Origin: Acidimicrobiales bacterium
GTDB taxonomy: Bacteria > Actinomycetota > Acidimicrobiia > Acidimicrobiales > MedAcidi-G1
Reading direction: 5' to 3'
DNA: 64,000 nucleotides
Assembly (NCBI GenBank): GCA_029245675.1
Contig: JAQWOV010000002.1
Coordinates: 33,872 to 97,871 of the forward strand
A model generated the notes under the pieces. It was not told the DNA's origin. It did no database searches and was given only the letters and a program-made list of their open reading frames with translations. The position numbers were made by a program, and so were the translations under genes. Positions 36,447-45,666 of the stretch are shown piece after piece. Position 1 is the first letter of the stretch. Every line of letters starts with the position of its first letter.

Positions 36447-36908
36447 TTATTGCCTTCTTCCAGGCCCGGACTTACTGCGAATCTTTTTAGGGGGAACAGT
36501 CAGTGAACAAGTCGGGCAACTCACAGCATGTTGTAGAGGGGTGTCGCAATCTCCATGAACGAGAACAGTTGGAGGGCCTTCAGTTGCGCACCAAGTGTCT
36601 CCCCAGTGCATCAAAGCTACAAGAGAAGGGGAAAGGTCTAATCCTTTGGACGTCAGACGGTATTCGTGACGAACAGGTCGGTGTTGATAGGGGACACGTA
36701 CAACTATTTCGTGACTAACTAGTTTATTGAGTCTGTCACTAAGGAGGTTTCTCGCTATTCCTAGATTCTTTTGTAAATCTTCAAAGCGTCGAACACCTTT
36801 AAAGAGGTCTCTTAAAATCAAGAGAGTCCACCGGTCACCAATAGTGTCAAGTGTTGCGGCGATTGAGCAATCAAACTTTTCTTGGTCGGGTTGAACTGTG
36901 TTTTGCAT
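36447..36908 (-). CDS. HxlR family transcriptional regulator
   Basis: A 153-residue winged-helix regulator. C14 in FDCSIAATLDTIGDRWTLL, the following LILRDLFKGVRRFEDLQ and the wing region PVRHEYRLTSKGLDL are typical of HxlR. The C-terminal 40 residues add HGDCDTPLQHAVSCPTC, a possible zinc or redox Cys cluster. It is 2 bp upstream of fbiC on the same strand and may control it. HxlR proteins often sense reactive electrophiles or oxidants through the N-terminal Cys. Confidence 0.88.
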   Translation of the reverse strand: MQNTVQPDQEKFDCSIAATLDTIGDRWTLLILRDLFKGVRRFEDLQKNLGIARNLLSDRLNKLVSHEIVVRVPYQHRPVRHEYRLTSKGLDLSPSLVALMHWGDTWCATEGPPTVLVHGDCDTPLQHAVSCPTCSLTVPPKKIRSKSGPGRRQ

Positions 36909-36957
36909 TTTGCCACTTTATCAGTCAGTAGCAAAATAAAACTTACTCAGACGAATA

Positions 36958-38049
36958 TCATTGAAATGAGGAAGATTTGCCGCTCAGGCTCTCAATTAAA
37001 TTTTCGAAAGAAACTATGAATGAATCTATTCCTTCCGTTTCAAGCACATCGCCCACTTCTTCAAGATCAATGCCAAGAGAACTAATTTCACTGAGAATTC
37101 TTTCTGCTTCACTACTATTGGCATCAACAGTGCGGGCAACAGTGCCGCGGTCCTCGAAAGCCTCAATGGTGTTATTTGGAAGTGTGTTCACGGTGTGAGG
37201 GCCGATCAGAGTGTCAACGTAGAGGGTGTCTACATAGGACGGATTTTTGGTTGAAGTGGAAGCCCAAAGTGGACGTTGTACACGAGCGCCGCGTGATTCA
37301 AGCGCTTCCCATCGAGGACCAGAAAAAGTTTCTTTAAATAGAGAATAGGCAGCTTGACCTAGGGCCACAGCGGCTCGTCCTTTAAGGTCCGCAGCTCTTT
37401 GACTCCCTATACCATCAAGCCTCTTATCAACTTCAGTATCGGTGCGACTAATAAAGAAGGAAGCAACAGAAGAAACTTTTGAAAGATCACCGGAGAAACT
37501 CTCTAGACCTGAAATGTAAGCCTCCATCACCTCGACATAACGAGATAATGAAAATATGAGAGTTACATTCACACTTCTTCCCTCTGAAATCATAGTTTGA
37601 ACTGCAGGGATGCTTTCCCTAGTGGCGGGAATTTTTATCAAAACATTTGGCTTATTGATTCGCTCATGAAGAGAGCGAGCAGAGTCAAGAGTGCCGGAAG
37701 TATCGCGAGCAAGCCTGGGATCGACTTCCACTGAAACAAATCCATCTGTTCCTTCCGAGGAATCATAAACAGGTTTGAGAACTTCCAGAGCACCAAGAAT
37801 GTCGGACACAACAAGATCCCAATAACACTGGGTTATACCTTTACCCAGAGCGATGAGTTCTCTGAATTCATGGTCATAGTCGTCGGTATCGGCCATCGCT
37901 TTTTCAAAAATAGAAGGATTTGAAGTAACACCACGCACTCCCTTAACTACCCAATCTGCTAACTCACCTGAATCAAGCCAATCACGCCGTAAGTTATCCA
38001 ACCACGGACTTTGCCCTTCCTTTTCAAAAAGGTCATTTAGACGAGTCAA
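36958..38049 (-). CDS. tal: Transaldolase
   Basis: A 363-residue enzyme of the non-oxidative pentose phosphate pathway. GVRGVTSNPSIFEKAM near the N-terminus and NVLIKIPATRESIPAVQ, carrying the Schiff-base Lys, identify the family, followed by GRSVNVTLIFSLSRY. I chose TTG 38049, preceded by AAGGTGAC just after the transketolase stop; the frame runs open to an ATG at 38085, which would overlap transketolase by 29 bp. Immediately downstream of tkt, so the two are one operon. Confidence 0.92.
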   Translation of the reverse strand: MTRLNDLFEKEGQSPWLDNLRRDWLDSGELADWVVKGVRGVTSNPSIFEKAMADTDDYDHEFRELIALGKGITQCYWDLVVSDILGALEVLKPVYDSSEGTDGFVSVEVDPRLARDTSGTLDSARSLHERINKPNVLIKIPATRESIPAVQTMISEGRSVNVTLIFSLSRYVEVMEAYISGLESFSGDLSKVSSVASFFISRTDTEVDKRLDGIGSQRAADLKGRAAVALGQAAYSLFKETFSGPRWEALESRGARVQRPLWASTSTKNPSYVDTLYVDTLIGPHTVNTLPNNTIEAFEDRGTVARTVDANSSEAERILSEISSLGIDLEEVGDVLETEGIDSFIVSFENLIESLSGKSSSFQ

Positions 38050-38056
38050 CTTTAAG

Positions 38057-40009
38057 TCACCTTTGTAGCAACTCTTGTGCGGCAACTACTACTGCTGCTG
38101 CATTGATACCAAGGTTTTCCATGACCACCTCTCCAGGAGCTGAAGCACCAAATCTGTCAATACCAATCTGTGTATCAGACCATTGATGCCAACCAAAGGT
38201 GCTTCCAGCCTCAATAGAGACAGTAGGCACTCCTTCTGGAAGAACACTTGACTGATACTTCTCATCTTGTTGAGCGAATAAACCCATAGAAGGCATTGAA
38301 ACCACTCGAGTATTTATCCCTTGATCTCTAAGTTCATGGGCGGCTTCAACAGCAAGGCATACTTCGCTACCAGTTCCGATGAGTACAACATCAGGAGCCT
38401 GCCCTGAGTCGGAGAGGATGTAGGCGCCTTTTGAAACTTTTTCAAGGTCATTGGTTCCATCTAATACAGGAACATCTTGGCGTGTAAGCACTAAACCAGT
38501 AGGTCCTGGATTATCAATGGCAAACACCCAAGCAGCGGCGGTTTCGTTCGCATCTGCTGGTCGGAATAATTCAAGGTTCGGCATTGAACGTAAAGAAGAG
38601 AGATGCTCTACTGGTTGATGAGTGGGGCCGTCTTCACCAACACCAACTGAGTCATGACTCCAAACAAAAATATTTTTTGCGTTACTCAAAGCAGCAAGGC
38701 GAACAGCGCCACGCATGTAGTCGCTGAATACAAAGAAGGTTCCATTAACCGGAATACAGCCACCATGAAGTGCCAACCCGTTACAAATTGCCCCCATCGC
38801 ATGCTCACGAACACCAAAATAGATTTGACGACCCTCAGGGCATTTAGAACTATTTACACCAAGTCCTTTCAGAGTTGTACCGGTATTTCCTGTAAGGTCT
38901 GCGCCACCGCCTAAAAGACCAGGTACAAACTCTGACAAAGTCTGAAAGCATGAATTCGAAGCTTTTCTTGTAGCAACAGAATCCCCAACATTCCAACTTG
39001 GTAATTGATCACGCCAACCTTTAACACCGGTACTAGAAAGACAGGCATCCCAGGTCTCAGAGTTCTCTGAATTACGTTTCTCCCATTGATTTCGAACTGC
39101 AGAACTTCTACTGCCCGCGGATCGATAGAAATCAAGAACTTCCTGAGGACAATAAAAAGATTCGCCTTCAGGGATGCCCATCCGTTTTTTTGTTTCAGCG
39201 ATCTTTTCATCCTTAAGGGAATAACCGTGAACGTCCGCTGTGTCAACATCAGGAGAAGGAGATCCTATGTGGGTTCGGAGAACGATGAGAGAGGGCTTAT
39301 CTTCTATTGATTTAGCTGCAAGAAATGCTTCTTCCATAGCATCCAAATCTTCGCTTGATTCGCCGAGGTCAATCACGTGCCATCCATATGATTCAAATCG
39401 TTGGACCGCATTATCTGAAAGAGCCAATTCGGTCGGTCCATCAATTGAAATATGATTGTCGTCATAAACCCCGATTAGCCTTCCGAGTTCCTGATGGCCA
39501 GCAAAGGAAGCGGCTTCATGGCTGATTCCCTCTGCTAGATCGCCATCCCCACAGAAGAAGTACGTGTAATGATTACAGGATTCTTCGCCGAATCTTGCCC
39601 GGAGGTTACGTTCGGCGAGCGCCATACCTACTGCATTAGCAACCCCTTGACCAAGTGGACCCGTTGTTACTTCAACCCCTGCAGTGTGACCAGCTTCAGG
39701 GTGACCAGGAGTCGAAGACCCCCATTGGCGGAAATCTTGCACATCCTCAATAGTTAATCCATGCCCGGTGAGGTAGAGCATGGAATACAGAAGAATTGAC
39801 GCGTGTCCTGCAGAAAGAATAAAACGATCACGATCAGGCCACAAAGGCTCAGCAGAGTCATAAGTTAATATGCGAGTCCATAAGACATGAGCTAATGGGG
39901 CAAGAGCCATCGCCGTCCCTTGATGTCCCGATTGAGCAGTATGCGGGGCATCCATGCTCAGCCCCTTTATTACATTTATTCCAAGATTTTCAAGTTCGTT
40001 TGTAGTCAT
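38057..40009 (-). CDS. tkt: Transketolase
   Basis: A 650-residue thiamine diphosphate enzyme. The cofactor motif begins at GDGDLAEGISHEAASFAGH (about residues 154-172), the N-terminal ANAVGMALAERNL and the C-terminal GVGEDGPTHQPVEHL and VSMPSMGLFAQQ are typical. Length matches the family (about 660). It shuttles two-carbon units between sugar phosphates and is coupled to the downstream transaldolase gene. Confidence 0.95.
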   Translation of the reverse strand: MTTNELENLGINVIKGLSMDAPHTAQSGHQGTAMALAPLAHVLWTRILTYDSAEPLWPDRDRFILSAGHASILLYSMLYLTGHGLTIEDVQDFRQWGSSTPGHPEAGHTAGVEVTTGPLGQGVANAVGMALAERNLRARFGEESCNHYTYFFCGDGDLAEGISHEAASFAGHQELGRLIGVYDDNHISIDGPTELALSDNAVQRFESYGWHVIDLGESSEDLDAMEEAFLAAKSIEDKPSLIVLRTHIGSPSPDVDTADVHGYSLKDEKIAETKKRMGIPEGESFYCPQEVLDFYRSAGSRSSAVRNQWEKRNSENSETWDACLSSTGVKGWRDQLPSWNVGDSVATRKASNSCFQTLSEFVPGLLGGGADLTGNTGTTLKGLGVNSSKCPEGRQIYFGVREHAMGAICNGLALHGGCIPVNGTFFVFSDYMRGAVRLAALSNAKNIFVWSHDSVGVGEDGPTHQPVEHLSSLRSMPNLELFRPADANETAAAWVFAIDNPGPTGLVLTRQDVPVLDGTNDLEKVSKGAYILSDSGQAPDVVLIGTGSEVCLAVEAAHELRDQGINTRVVSMPSMGLFAQQDEKYQSSVLPEGVPTVSIEAGSTFGWHQWSDTQIGIDRFGASAPGEVVMENLGINAAAVVVAAQELLQR

Positions 40010-40127
40010 AAAATATTCTGTTCAAAATTAATGTACTGAGGGTCACAATACCGGAGAGAACGCTTGTAGTGGGTTTTCATTTCGAACTGCATCACAAAGA
40101 CCCTACTGGTCATCTAATATGTAAGAA

Positions 40128-41567
40128 GTGATACGCAGACTTATCTTTCCGTTCGTTCTTGCAGCGCTAGCAATTGGACTATTTCTCCAATCCAATGCTG
40201 CTGACGAAGATGCTAATCGCCCTTCGTTGGTGGCATCAGAACCTACACCTCCGCGTTTATCGACCCCTCTTCTTTCAGCGCGTCGCCTGCCAGAACATTT
40301 ACAAACCCCAGAGGCTAATAGACGGCTGGTCACCAGCTTGAATGAAAATATTGACCTCTTGCCAGAACAAAGTTGTTTCGTGGTTTCTGAAGGGGGGGAG
40401 ATTCGCTACGACCATCGACCTGAATCTCAATTGATACCTGCAAGCACTGAAAAACTGATAACAGCTATTGTTGCATTGAATGAATTAGGTCGGGATTACA
40501 GATTCACAACTCAAATTTTTGCTCAAAACGCACCGAGCGATGGGGTCATTGATGGAAACGTCTGGTTAGTAGGTGGGGGAGACCCTCTAGTGATGACCTC
40601 AGAGTATGCGCAACGATATTTAGACAATCTTGCTTATACGGACCTCGGAATTCTTGCTGATCAAATTATTAATGCAGGAGTAACCACCATCACTGGAGCA
40701 GTCGTCGGAGATGAAAGTTATTTTGACGAAATTCGCTGGGTTGAGTCTTGGCCTGAAAGATTTCGCGCAGGTGCTCAAAATCAAACAGGTCCTTTGAGTG
40801 CCCTTTCAGTAAATGACGGATTCGAAAATTGGGATGCAGAAAACACAGCTAATTCTTTAAACACTCCGGCTACAGCGCCTGCTCAGTTTGCAGCAGCGTT
40901 ATTTGATGACTTACTCGAAGAGAGATCTGTTCGAATTTTCCAGAGTGCTTACGCCGAAACAAAACCAGTGGATGCTGTTATCCAACTAGGTGTCATTGAA
41001 TCTCCTACTATTTCAGAAATAGTGAAACAAATGCTTCAGACAAGCGACAACACCACTGCAGAGATCCTTGTGAAAGCCATCGGTGCTGGCTCAGGAGTCA
41101 CCGGATCAACTAGTTCTGGAAATCAGATCATCCAACAGGTAGTTGAAACTCTGACCGGTAGGACTGGCTCAACAATTGTTTATGATGGTTCCGGTTTGGA
41201 TCCAGGCAATAGAACCACTTGCTCTGTTTTGGTCGACTTACTTGAGATAGAAAGCTTCTCGGCTGACCTATACGACGGTCTGGCAGTAGCGGGAGAATCA
41301 GGAACTTTAAGAAACCGTTTTACTGGTTCTTCTGCAGAAGGGCGGCTACTAGCAAAGACCGGCACGTTGAACGACTCAAAGAGTTTGGCCGGGGTTGTAC
41401 ACACTCTAGAAGACAGAACGTTAATTTTCGCTTTGATTTCAAATGCTGACCCGATGCCGTCAGACATTATGGATTTGCATGATCAGTTCGTTCTCGATCT
41501 GGTGGCCTATCCAACAGGACCTCCGATTAGTCTCCTGATTCCATTTCCTGTAGTAGTGACCAACTAA
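40128..41567 (+). CDS. dacB: D-Ala-D-Ala carboxypeptidase/endopeptidase (PBP4, S13)
   Basis: A 479-residue exported protein with an N-terminal signal-type helix (about residues 4-22). The serine penicillin-binding motifs are present: STEK in PASTEKLITA (SxxK), SDN in QTSDNTTAEIL (SxN), and KTG in LLAKTGTLN. The large insert between SxxK and SxN is typical of peptidase family S13. It trims or cleaves peptidoglycan peptides outside the membrane. GTG start. Divergent from tkt. Confidence 0.88.
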   Translation: MIRRLIFPFVLAALAIGLFLQSNAADEDANRPSLVASEPTPPRLSTPLLSARRLPEHLQTPEANRRLVTSLNENIDLLPEQSCFVVSEGGEIRYDHRPESQLIPASTEKLITAIVALNELGRDYRFTTQIFAQNAPSDGVIDGNVWLVGGGDPLVMTSEYAQRYLDNLAYTDLGILADQIINAGVTTITGAVVGDESYFDEIRWVESWPERFRAGAQNQTGPLSALSVNDGFENWDAENTANSLNTPATAPAQFAAALFDDLLEERSVRIFQSAYAETKPVDAVIQLGVIESPTISEIVKQMLQTSDNTTAEILVKAIGAGSGVTGSTSSGNQIIQQVVETLTGRTGSTIVYDGSGLDPGNRTTCSVLVDLLEIESFSADLYDGLAVAGESGTLRNRFTGSSAEGRLLAKTGTLNDSKSLAGVVHTLEDRTLIFALISNADPMPSDIMDLHDQFVLDLVAYPTGPPISLLIPFPVVVTN

Positions 41568-41601
41568 AACAGGGTGTTATTGAGTTAGATTTTGGAAAGT
41601 C

Positions 41602-41630
41602 TTGCAATGGTTCCTGTCTGTAGTTATACT
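41602..41630 (+). promoter_or_regulatory. Promoter of metY
   Basis: TTGCAA (41602-41607), a 17-bp spacer and TATACT (41625-41630) form a near-consensus sigma-70-type promoter. The expected start is near 41637, directly before the riboswitch-like leader. Confidence 0.75.
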
Positions 41631-41639
41631 AACTCCAAC

Positions 41640-41760
41640 ATTAAGAGCGGCGCTTTTGCGCCCGGCAACCTGGGAGGACACTCAAGGTGCCTACTTGCTT
41701 AGCAAGGATGCGGTTCCAACGGAACAACTAAGTGTCTGAGTCTTTGACTCATAGGTGACG
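41640..41760 (+). promoter_or_regulatory. SAM riboswitch-like leader (SAM-I/SAM-IV type) of metY
   Basis: The leader contains the hairpin GGCGC-UUUU-GCGCC, then CCCGGCAACC, then AAGGTGCCTACTTGC. GGCAACC followed by GGTGC is the hallmark core of S-adenosylmethionine riboswitches of the SAM-I/SAM-IV clan. Further hairpins follow: CTTGC-TTA-GCAAG, GTTCC-AAC-GGAAC and TGAGTC-TTT-GACTCA, and GACACT can pair with AGTGTC around the second. Position before a sulfhydrylase gene fits methionine control. The exact class needs a covariance search. Confidence 0.72.
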
Positions 41761-41761
41761 G

Positions 41762-41782
41762 TTTCTCCCACATAAGGAGAAA
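41762..41782 (+). promoter_or_regulatory. Hairpin hiding the metY ribosome site
   Basis: TTTCTCC and GGAGAAA form a 7-bp stem with a 7-base loop. The 3' arm is the metY ribosome-binding site, 2 bases before ATG. This suggests control at translation by the upstream SAM-sensing leader. Confidence 0.65.
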
Positions 41783-41783
41783 T

Positions 41784-43100
41784 ATGAATACCTATGAAGG
41801 TTTTGAAACACTTCAAATACATGCAGGACAGCAACCTGACAGTGATACTGGAAGTAGAGCTACACCGATTTATCAAACGACTTCCTATGTTTTTAGGGAT
41901 ACTGAACACGCGGCCAATCTGTTTGCGCTCTCAGAGGTTGGAAACATCTATACGAGAATTATGAATCCAACTCAAATGGTTCTTGAATCACGATTACAAG
42001 CACTTGAAAAAGGAACAGAAACCGCAATCGGCATACCTGGAGCACTAGCAACGTCTTCTGGGCAAGCAGCCGAAACACTCGCAATTTTGAATTTGGCTGA
42101 ATCAGGTGACCATATCGTGGCTTCGTCATCCTTATATGGAGGGACCTACAACTTATTGAACTACACGTTCCGAAAAATGGGGATTACGACAACCTTTGTG
42201 AAAGACCCGGATGACCTTTCTGAGTGGGAGTCAGCTATACGACCTGAAACAAAAGTGCTATACGGCGAATCCATTGGAAACCCAAAGAACGATTTTTTAG
42301 ATATCTCAGGGATAGCAGAAATTGCGCATAGCCACGGGATTCCACTTATCGTCGATAATACGGTAGCGACTCCTTATTTGATTAACCCCATCTCTTTAGG
42401 AGCGGATGTGGTGGTTCACTCTATGACTAAATTCATCGGCGGGCATGGGAACTCAATTGGAGGAATAATTATTGACGGAGGAAAATTTGACTATAGCGAG
42501 AGTACCCGTTTTCGAAATTTCACAGAACCCGATCCTAGTTACCACGGACTTCAATACTGGCAAGCTCTTGGGCATGGCTCTTACATAGTCAAAGCGAGAG
42601 TTCAGTTACTAAGAGATCTTGGTTCTTCGGTAACTCCACAGAACTCTTTCAACTTCTTGCAAGGTCTTGAAACTTTAAGTTTGAGAATGGAGAGACATTT
42701 TGAAAATGCGATAAAAGTTGCGGAATTTCTTTCAAATCATGATCGAGTTGAACGAGTTCAATTCGCAGGACTTCCTGATAGTCCATGGCACGAAAGAGCT
42801 AAATCATATGGAAATGGGAAAGGATACGGGTCCGTACCAGCTTTTATCATAAAGGGAGGTTTAGAAGCGGGCGAAAAGTTTGTCAACTCACTTCAATTAC
42901 ATAGTCATGTAGCAAACATAGGTGACGTACGAAGTTTGGTGATACACCCAGCGTCAACAACGCATTCGCAACTGACAGAAGAAGAGCAGAAGTCAACCGG
43001 GGTTGAACCTGGATTGGTGCGTCTATCAGTCGGCTTGGAGACAATTGACGACATAATTGACGATCTAGAACAAGGGTTCTCATGTGTGGCGGGTATTTAA
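41784..43100 (+). CDS. metY: O-acetylhomoserine sulfhydrylase
   Basis: A 438-residue PLP enzyme of the Cys/Met metabolism family, making homocysteine from O-acetylhomoserine and sulfide. FETLQIHAGQ and IYQTTSYVF near the N-terminus, ATSSGQAAE, and the PLP lysine in HSMTKFIGGHGNSIGG are typical, and the full-length C-terminal domain fits MetY (about 430) rather than the shorter MetB/MetC. The SAM riboswitch-like leader supports a methionine-biosynthetic role. Confidence 0.93.
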   Translation: MNTYEGFETLQIHAGQQPDSDTGSRATPIYQTTSYVFRDTEHAANLFALSEVGNIYTRIMNPTQMVLESRLQALEKGTETAIGIPGALATSSGQAAETLAILNLAESGDHIVASSSLYGGTYNLLNYTFRKMGITTTFVKDPDDLSEWESAIRPETKVLYGESIGNPKNDFLDISGIAEIAHSHGIPLIVDNTVATPYLINPISLGADVVVHSMTKFIGGHGNSIGGIIIDGGKFDYSESTRFRNFTEPDPSYHGLQYWQALGHGSYIVKARVQLLRDLGSSVTPQNSFNFLQGLETLSLRMERHFENAIKVAEFLSNHDRVERVQFAGLPDSPWHERAKSYGNGKGYGSVPAFIIKGGLEAGEKFVNSLQLHSHVANIGDVRSLVIHPASTTHSQLTEEEQKSTGVEPGLVRLSVGLETIDDIIDDLEQGFSCVAGI

Positions 43101-43205
43101 GAAAATAATGACTCGCCTCTATACGGGAACGCTATACAAAGCGGCTTTCAGTTCGAGGCTATGAGTAAGTAGGCTGAGATTAATAAGTAGGAGAAAGGTC
43201 AACTT

Positions 43206-44117
43206 ATGCGAGTAGCAGCAGTTCAAGATTCGCCGGTTTATCTAAATCGGACGGCAACCTTAGACCTCGTTAAAGAAAGAATCACTGAAGCAGGAGAAGG
43301 AAACGCAGATTTAATAGCGTTTCCAGAAGTTTTCGTGTCTGGTTATCCAGTTTGGATCGACGTCACGGATGCCTCTGCTTGGGAAAAGCATGATCAGCAA
43401 GAAGCATTTGCCCGTTACCTAGAACAATCGGTTGAATTAGGCAGCTCAGAATTTCTTGAAGTCGTTGAAACAGTTAAAACCTCTGGTGCTTTCACCTATT
43501 TAGGTGTAGTTGAGAGAGCCGCTTCAGGTGGCTCCGTCTATTGCTCCTTAGTAGCGATAGACCCACTAGAAGGAATAGTTAGTGTTCATCGGAAACTAAA
43601 ACCAACCTACGGAGAACGACTAGTTTGGGCCGACGGAGATGGCGCAGGTCTAGTGGCTCATGAACACAAAGGTGTTCGATTAACTGGACTTAATTGCTGG
43701 GAGAATTGGATGCCTTTAGCGCGTACGGCGATGTACGAGACCGGTGCACAAATTCATATCGCAGCCTGGCCGGGATCGGTGGGCCTAACCGAAGACATCA
43801 CGCGTTTCATAGCTAAAGAAGGCCGCTTGTTTGTTATAAGCGTCGGAGCGATTTATGACGCAACAATGATTCCTGATGATTTTCCACTTAGAAACCAACT
43901 CGGCGTAGACGACAAGTATCACAACGGCGGAACCTGTATAGCTGGCCCGGACGGCAAATGGGTAGTGGAACCCAATCATGGCGAAAAAGGCATTATTTGG
44001 GCTGATCTAGACGTAAGTGAAGTAAGTCGGCAGCGACAAAACTTTGACCCAACAGGTCATTACAGCCGACCAGATGTCTTGCGCCTGCATGTAACGAGAG
44101 AACGGCTCACTCCGTAA
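43206..44117 (+). CDS. Nitrilase family carbon-nitrogen hydrolase
   Basis: A 303-residue protein with the Glu-Lys-Cys catalytic triad: E41 in AFPEVFVSGYP, Lys in HRKLKPTYGERLVW (about 128), and Cys in GLNCWENWMPL (about 162). This subgroup resembles true nitrilases (branch 1) that hydrolyse nitriles to acids, with the WADGDG stretch also typical. The substrate is not predictable. It lies alone, with 105 bp before it and a small membrane protein gene after. Confidence 0.87.
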   Translation: MRVAAVQDSPVYLNRTATLDLVKERITEAGEGNADLIAFPEVFVSGYPVWIDVTDASAWEKHDQQEAFARYLEQSVELGSSEFLEVVETVKTSGAFTYLGVVERAASGGSVYCSLVAIDPLEGIVSVHRKLKPTYGERLVWADGDGAGLVAHEHKGVRLTGLNCWENWMPLARTAMYETGAQIHIAAWPGSVGLTEDITRFIAKEGRLFVISVGAIYDATMIPDDFPLRNQLGVDDKYHNGGTCIAGPDGKWVVEPNHGEKGIIWADLDVSEVSRQRQNFDPTGHYSRPDVLRLHVTRERLTP

Positions 44118-44169
44118 GGCCGGCTTGCTACTAGGTGCCAGCAATCGTTCCAGATAACGTGGATATCCC

Positions 44170-44454
44170 ATGAGTAAGAAAAACACTGCAGAAGATACCG
44201 TCGGACTGTTTCAACAGTACTTACAACAAGAACTAGTTGACCCTTTGCGCTCCCTAGGACGGTTTTTAGCCTACGGAGTCGTAGGTTCACTCTTGATAGG
44301 AACAGGTTTGGTTCTTCTTGCGGTAGGAACACTACGCGGGTTTCAAACCGCCGAGGTATTCGAAAATTGGTGGTCTTGGGTTCCATATATTATTTCTGCA
44401 CTGGCTTTAACAGCAGCCTCAGTTCTGACCCTGCGTCAAATCAAAGAAAAATAG
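44170..44454 (+). CDS. Small two-helix membrane protein, unknown
   Basis: A 94-residue protein with a soluble 30-residue N-terminus and two transmembrane segments (about residues 33-53 and 69-85), ending in a basic tail. It is the first of three small genes leading to trmI on the same strand. No family is recognised with certainty; a holin-like or DUF-type actinobacterial protein is possible. Confidence 0.6.
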   Translation: MSKKNTAEDTVGLFQQYLQQELVDPLRSLGRFLAYGVVGSLLIGTGLVLLAVGTLRGFQTAEVFENWWSWVPYIISALALTAASVLTLRQIKEK

Positions 44455-44461
44455 AAATCAT

Positions 44462-44665
44462 ATGGCTAATCAAATAACTAAAGAGGACCTCGCAAAAAAC
44501 CTAGGAGAAATCCTCGGCGAAACAGAAACTCGTATACCTGGAGGGAAGAACTCTCTCCTTGCCGGGGCAGCACTCCTTGGTTTATCAGCTCTAACTATTG
44601 CTTATTTTCTTGGACGCAGAATTGGCCGACTCAAATCTACAACAGTTGAAATTCGCCGGATATAA
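44462..44665 (+). CDS. Small single-helix membrane protein, unknown
   Basis: A 67-residue protein with a polar N-terminus (KEDLAKNLGEILGE) and one transmembrane segment (about residues 31-50), then a basic tail (GRRIGRLK). It starts 7 bp after the previous small gene and ends 1 bp before the next ATG, which points to an operon. Function unknown. Confidence 0.55.
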   Translation: MANQITKEDLAKNLGEILGETETRIPGGKNSLLAGAALLGLSALTIAYFLGRRIGRLKSTTVEIRRI

Positions 44666-44666
44666 A

Positions 44667-44897
44667 ATGCCTTTCTCCTATACCAAATTGTTAAGAAAAG
44701 GCGCACTAAAAGGAGTTCTAGGCGGACACCGTGGATGGCAAGTTGGCCTATTCATAATTGTCGTCGGGCAATTATTACGTAAAGCCGTCAAAAAGGGATC
44801 CGGAGTTGTAACGCATAGCCAAAAAATCCCTGTTGGTGAAGGACTTGAGGTACGACACCTAAGAAACGCAGAAGAGAATTTGTCAGAAGATGAGTGA
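44667..44897 (+). CDS. Small basic membrane-associated protein, unknown
   Basis: A 76-residue protein with a basic N-terminus, a hydrophobic helix (WQVGLFIIVVGQLL, about residues 24-37), a KKGSG link and an acidic C-terminus. I chose ATG 44667, one base after the preceding stop; the frame is open back to 44598 but that would overlap the upstream gene by 68 bp. Its 3' end overlaps trmI by 8 bp. Function unknown. Confidence 0.55.
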   Translation: MPFSYTKLLRKGALKGVLGGHRGWQVGLFIIVVGQLLRKAVKKGSGVVTHSQKIPVGEGLEVRHLRNAEENLSEDE

Positions 44898-45666
44898 AAA
44901 AAATTACATTGAAGGTGAACAGATTCTTCTAATAGATTCAAAGAAAAGAAGATACCTCATTGAGTTAAAAGCAGGAGGAGAATTCCACACACATGTTGGC
45001 GCTGTTTTACATGACGACCTAATCGGTTTGGCTGATGGGTCAAGCCTGAAGTCAAACCGGGGAGGGGTTTTCTCAACAGTTAGACCCACAATGTCTGATT
45101 TTGTTCTAAAAATGCCACGAGGGGCGCAAGTAATATACCCAAAAGACCTCGGTCCAATTCTTATGCTGGCGGATCTGTTCCCAGGAGCCCAAGTATTCGA
45201 ATCGGGAGTCGGTTCTGGAGCACTATCAATGACGATGCTAAGAGCAGGGGTAAACATAACTGGGTATGAAATCCGAGAAGATTTTGCCGAACGAGCTAAA
45301 AAAAATGTCAAAGCCGCTTTAGGAGAAAAAGCACTTGACCAATACGACGTTCTAATAAGAGACGCTTACGAGGGAATAGAAGAAAAAGACTTTGACCGCA
45401 TGGTTTTAGATCTCCCTGAACCTTGGAATGTAGTGCCACATGCAAAGACCGCTTTACGTAGCGGAGGGATCATTCTTGCTTACACCCCAAGCATCCTCCA
45501 AGCAGCAAAATTCAAAGAAGCGTTAGAAGGAAACGGATTTGCGCTGATTGAAACTATGGAAGTCATGAACAGGACTTGGCACATTGAAGGCCAGGCAGTT
45601 CGCCCCGATCATCGCATGGTTGCGCACACAGCATTTCTAACGCATGCAAGATTATTGAGCACGTGA
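44890..45666 (+). CDS. trmI: tRNA (adenine-N1)-methyltransferase TrmI
   Basis: A 258-residue class I methyltransferase forming m1A58 in the T-loop of tRNA. The SAM motif is VFESGVGSGALS, preceded by RGAQVIYPKDLGPIL and followed by YEIREDFAERAKKN, matching TrmI (Rv2118c). The small N-terminal beta domain is present. Genes for TrmI and the proteasome cluster are neighbours in mycobacteria as well. Overlaps both neighbours by a few bases. Confidence 0.92.
   Translation: MSEKNYIEGEQILLIDSKKRRYLIELKAGGEFHTHVGAVLHDDLIGLADGSSLKSNRGGVFSTVRPTMSDFVLKMPRGAQVIYPKDLGPILMLADLFPGAQVFESGVGSGALSMTMLRAGVNITGYEIREDFAERAKKNVKAALGEKALDQYDVLIRDAYEGIEEKDFDRMVLDLPEPWNVVPHAKTALRSGGIILAYTPSILQAAKFKEALEGNGFALIETMEVMNRTWHIEGQAVRPDHRMVAHTAFLTHARLLST

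Noticed and set aside
38050..38085. Upstream ATG start of transaldolase
   Set aside because: It would overlap transketolase by 29 bp, while TTG 38049 has AAGGTGAC at correct spacing.
41602..41783. Standard SAM-I riboswitch call
   Set aside because: The core fits the clan but the extra hairpins and spacing differ from the textbook SAM-I, so I report it as SAM-I/SAM-IV-like only.
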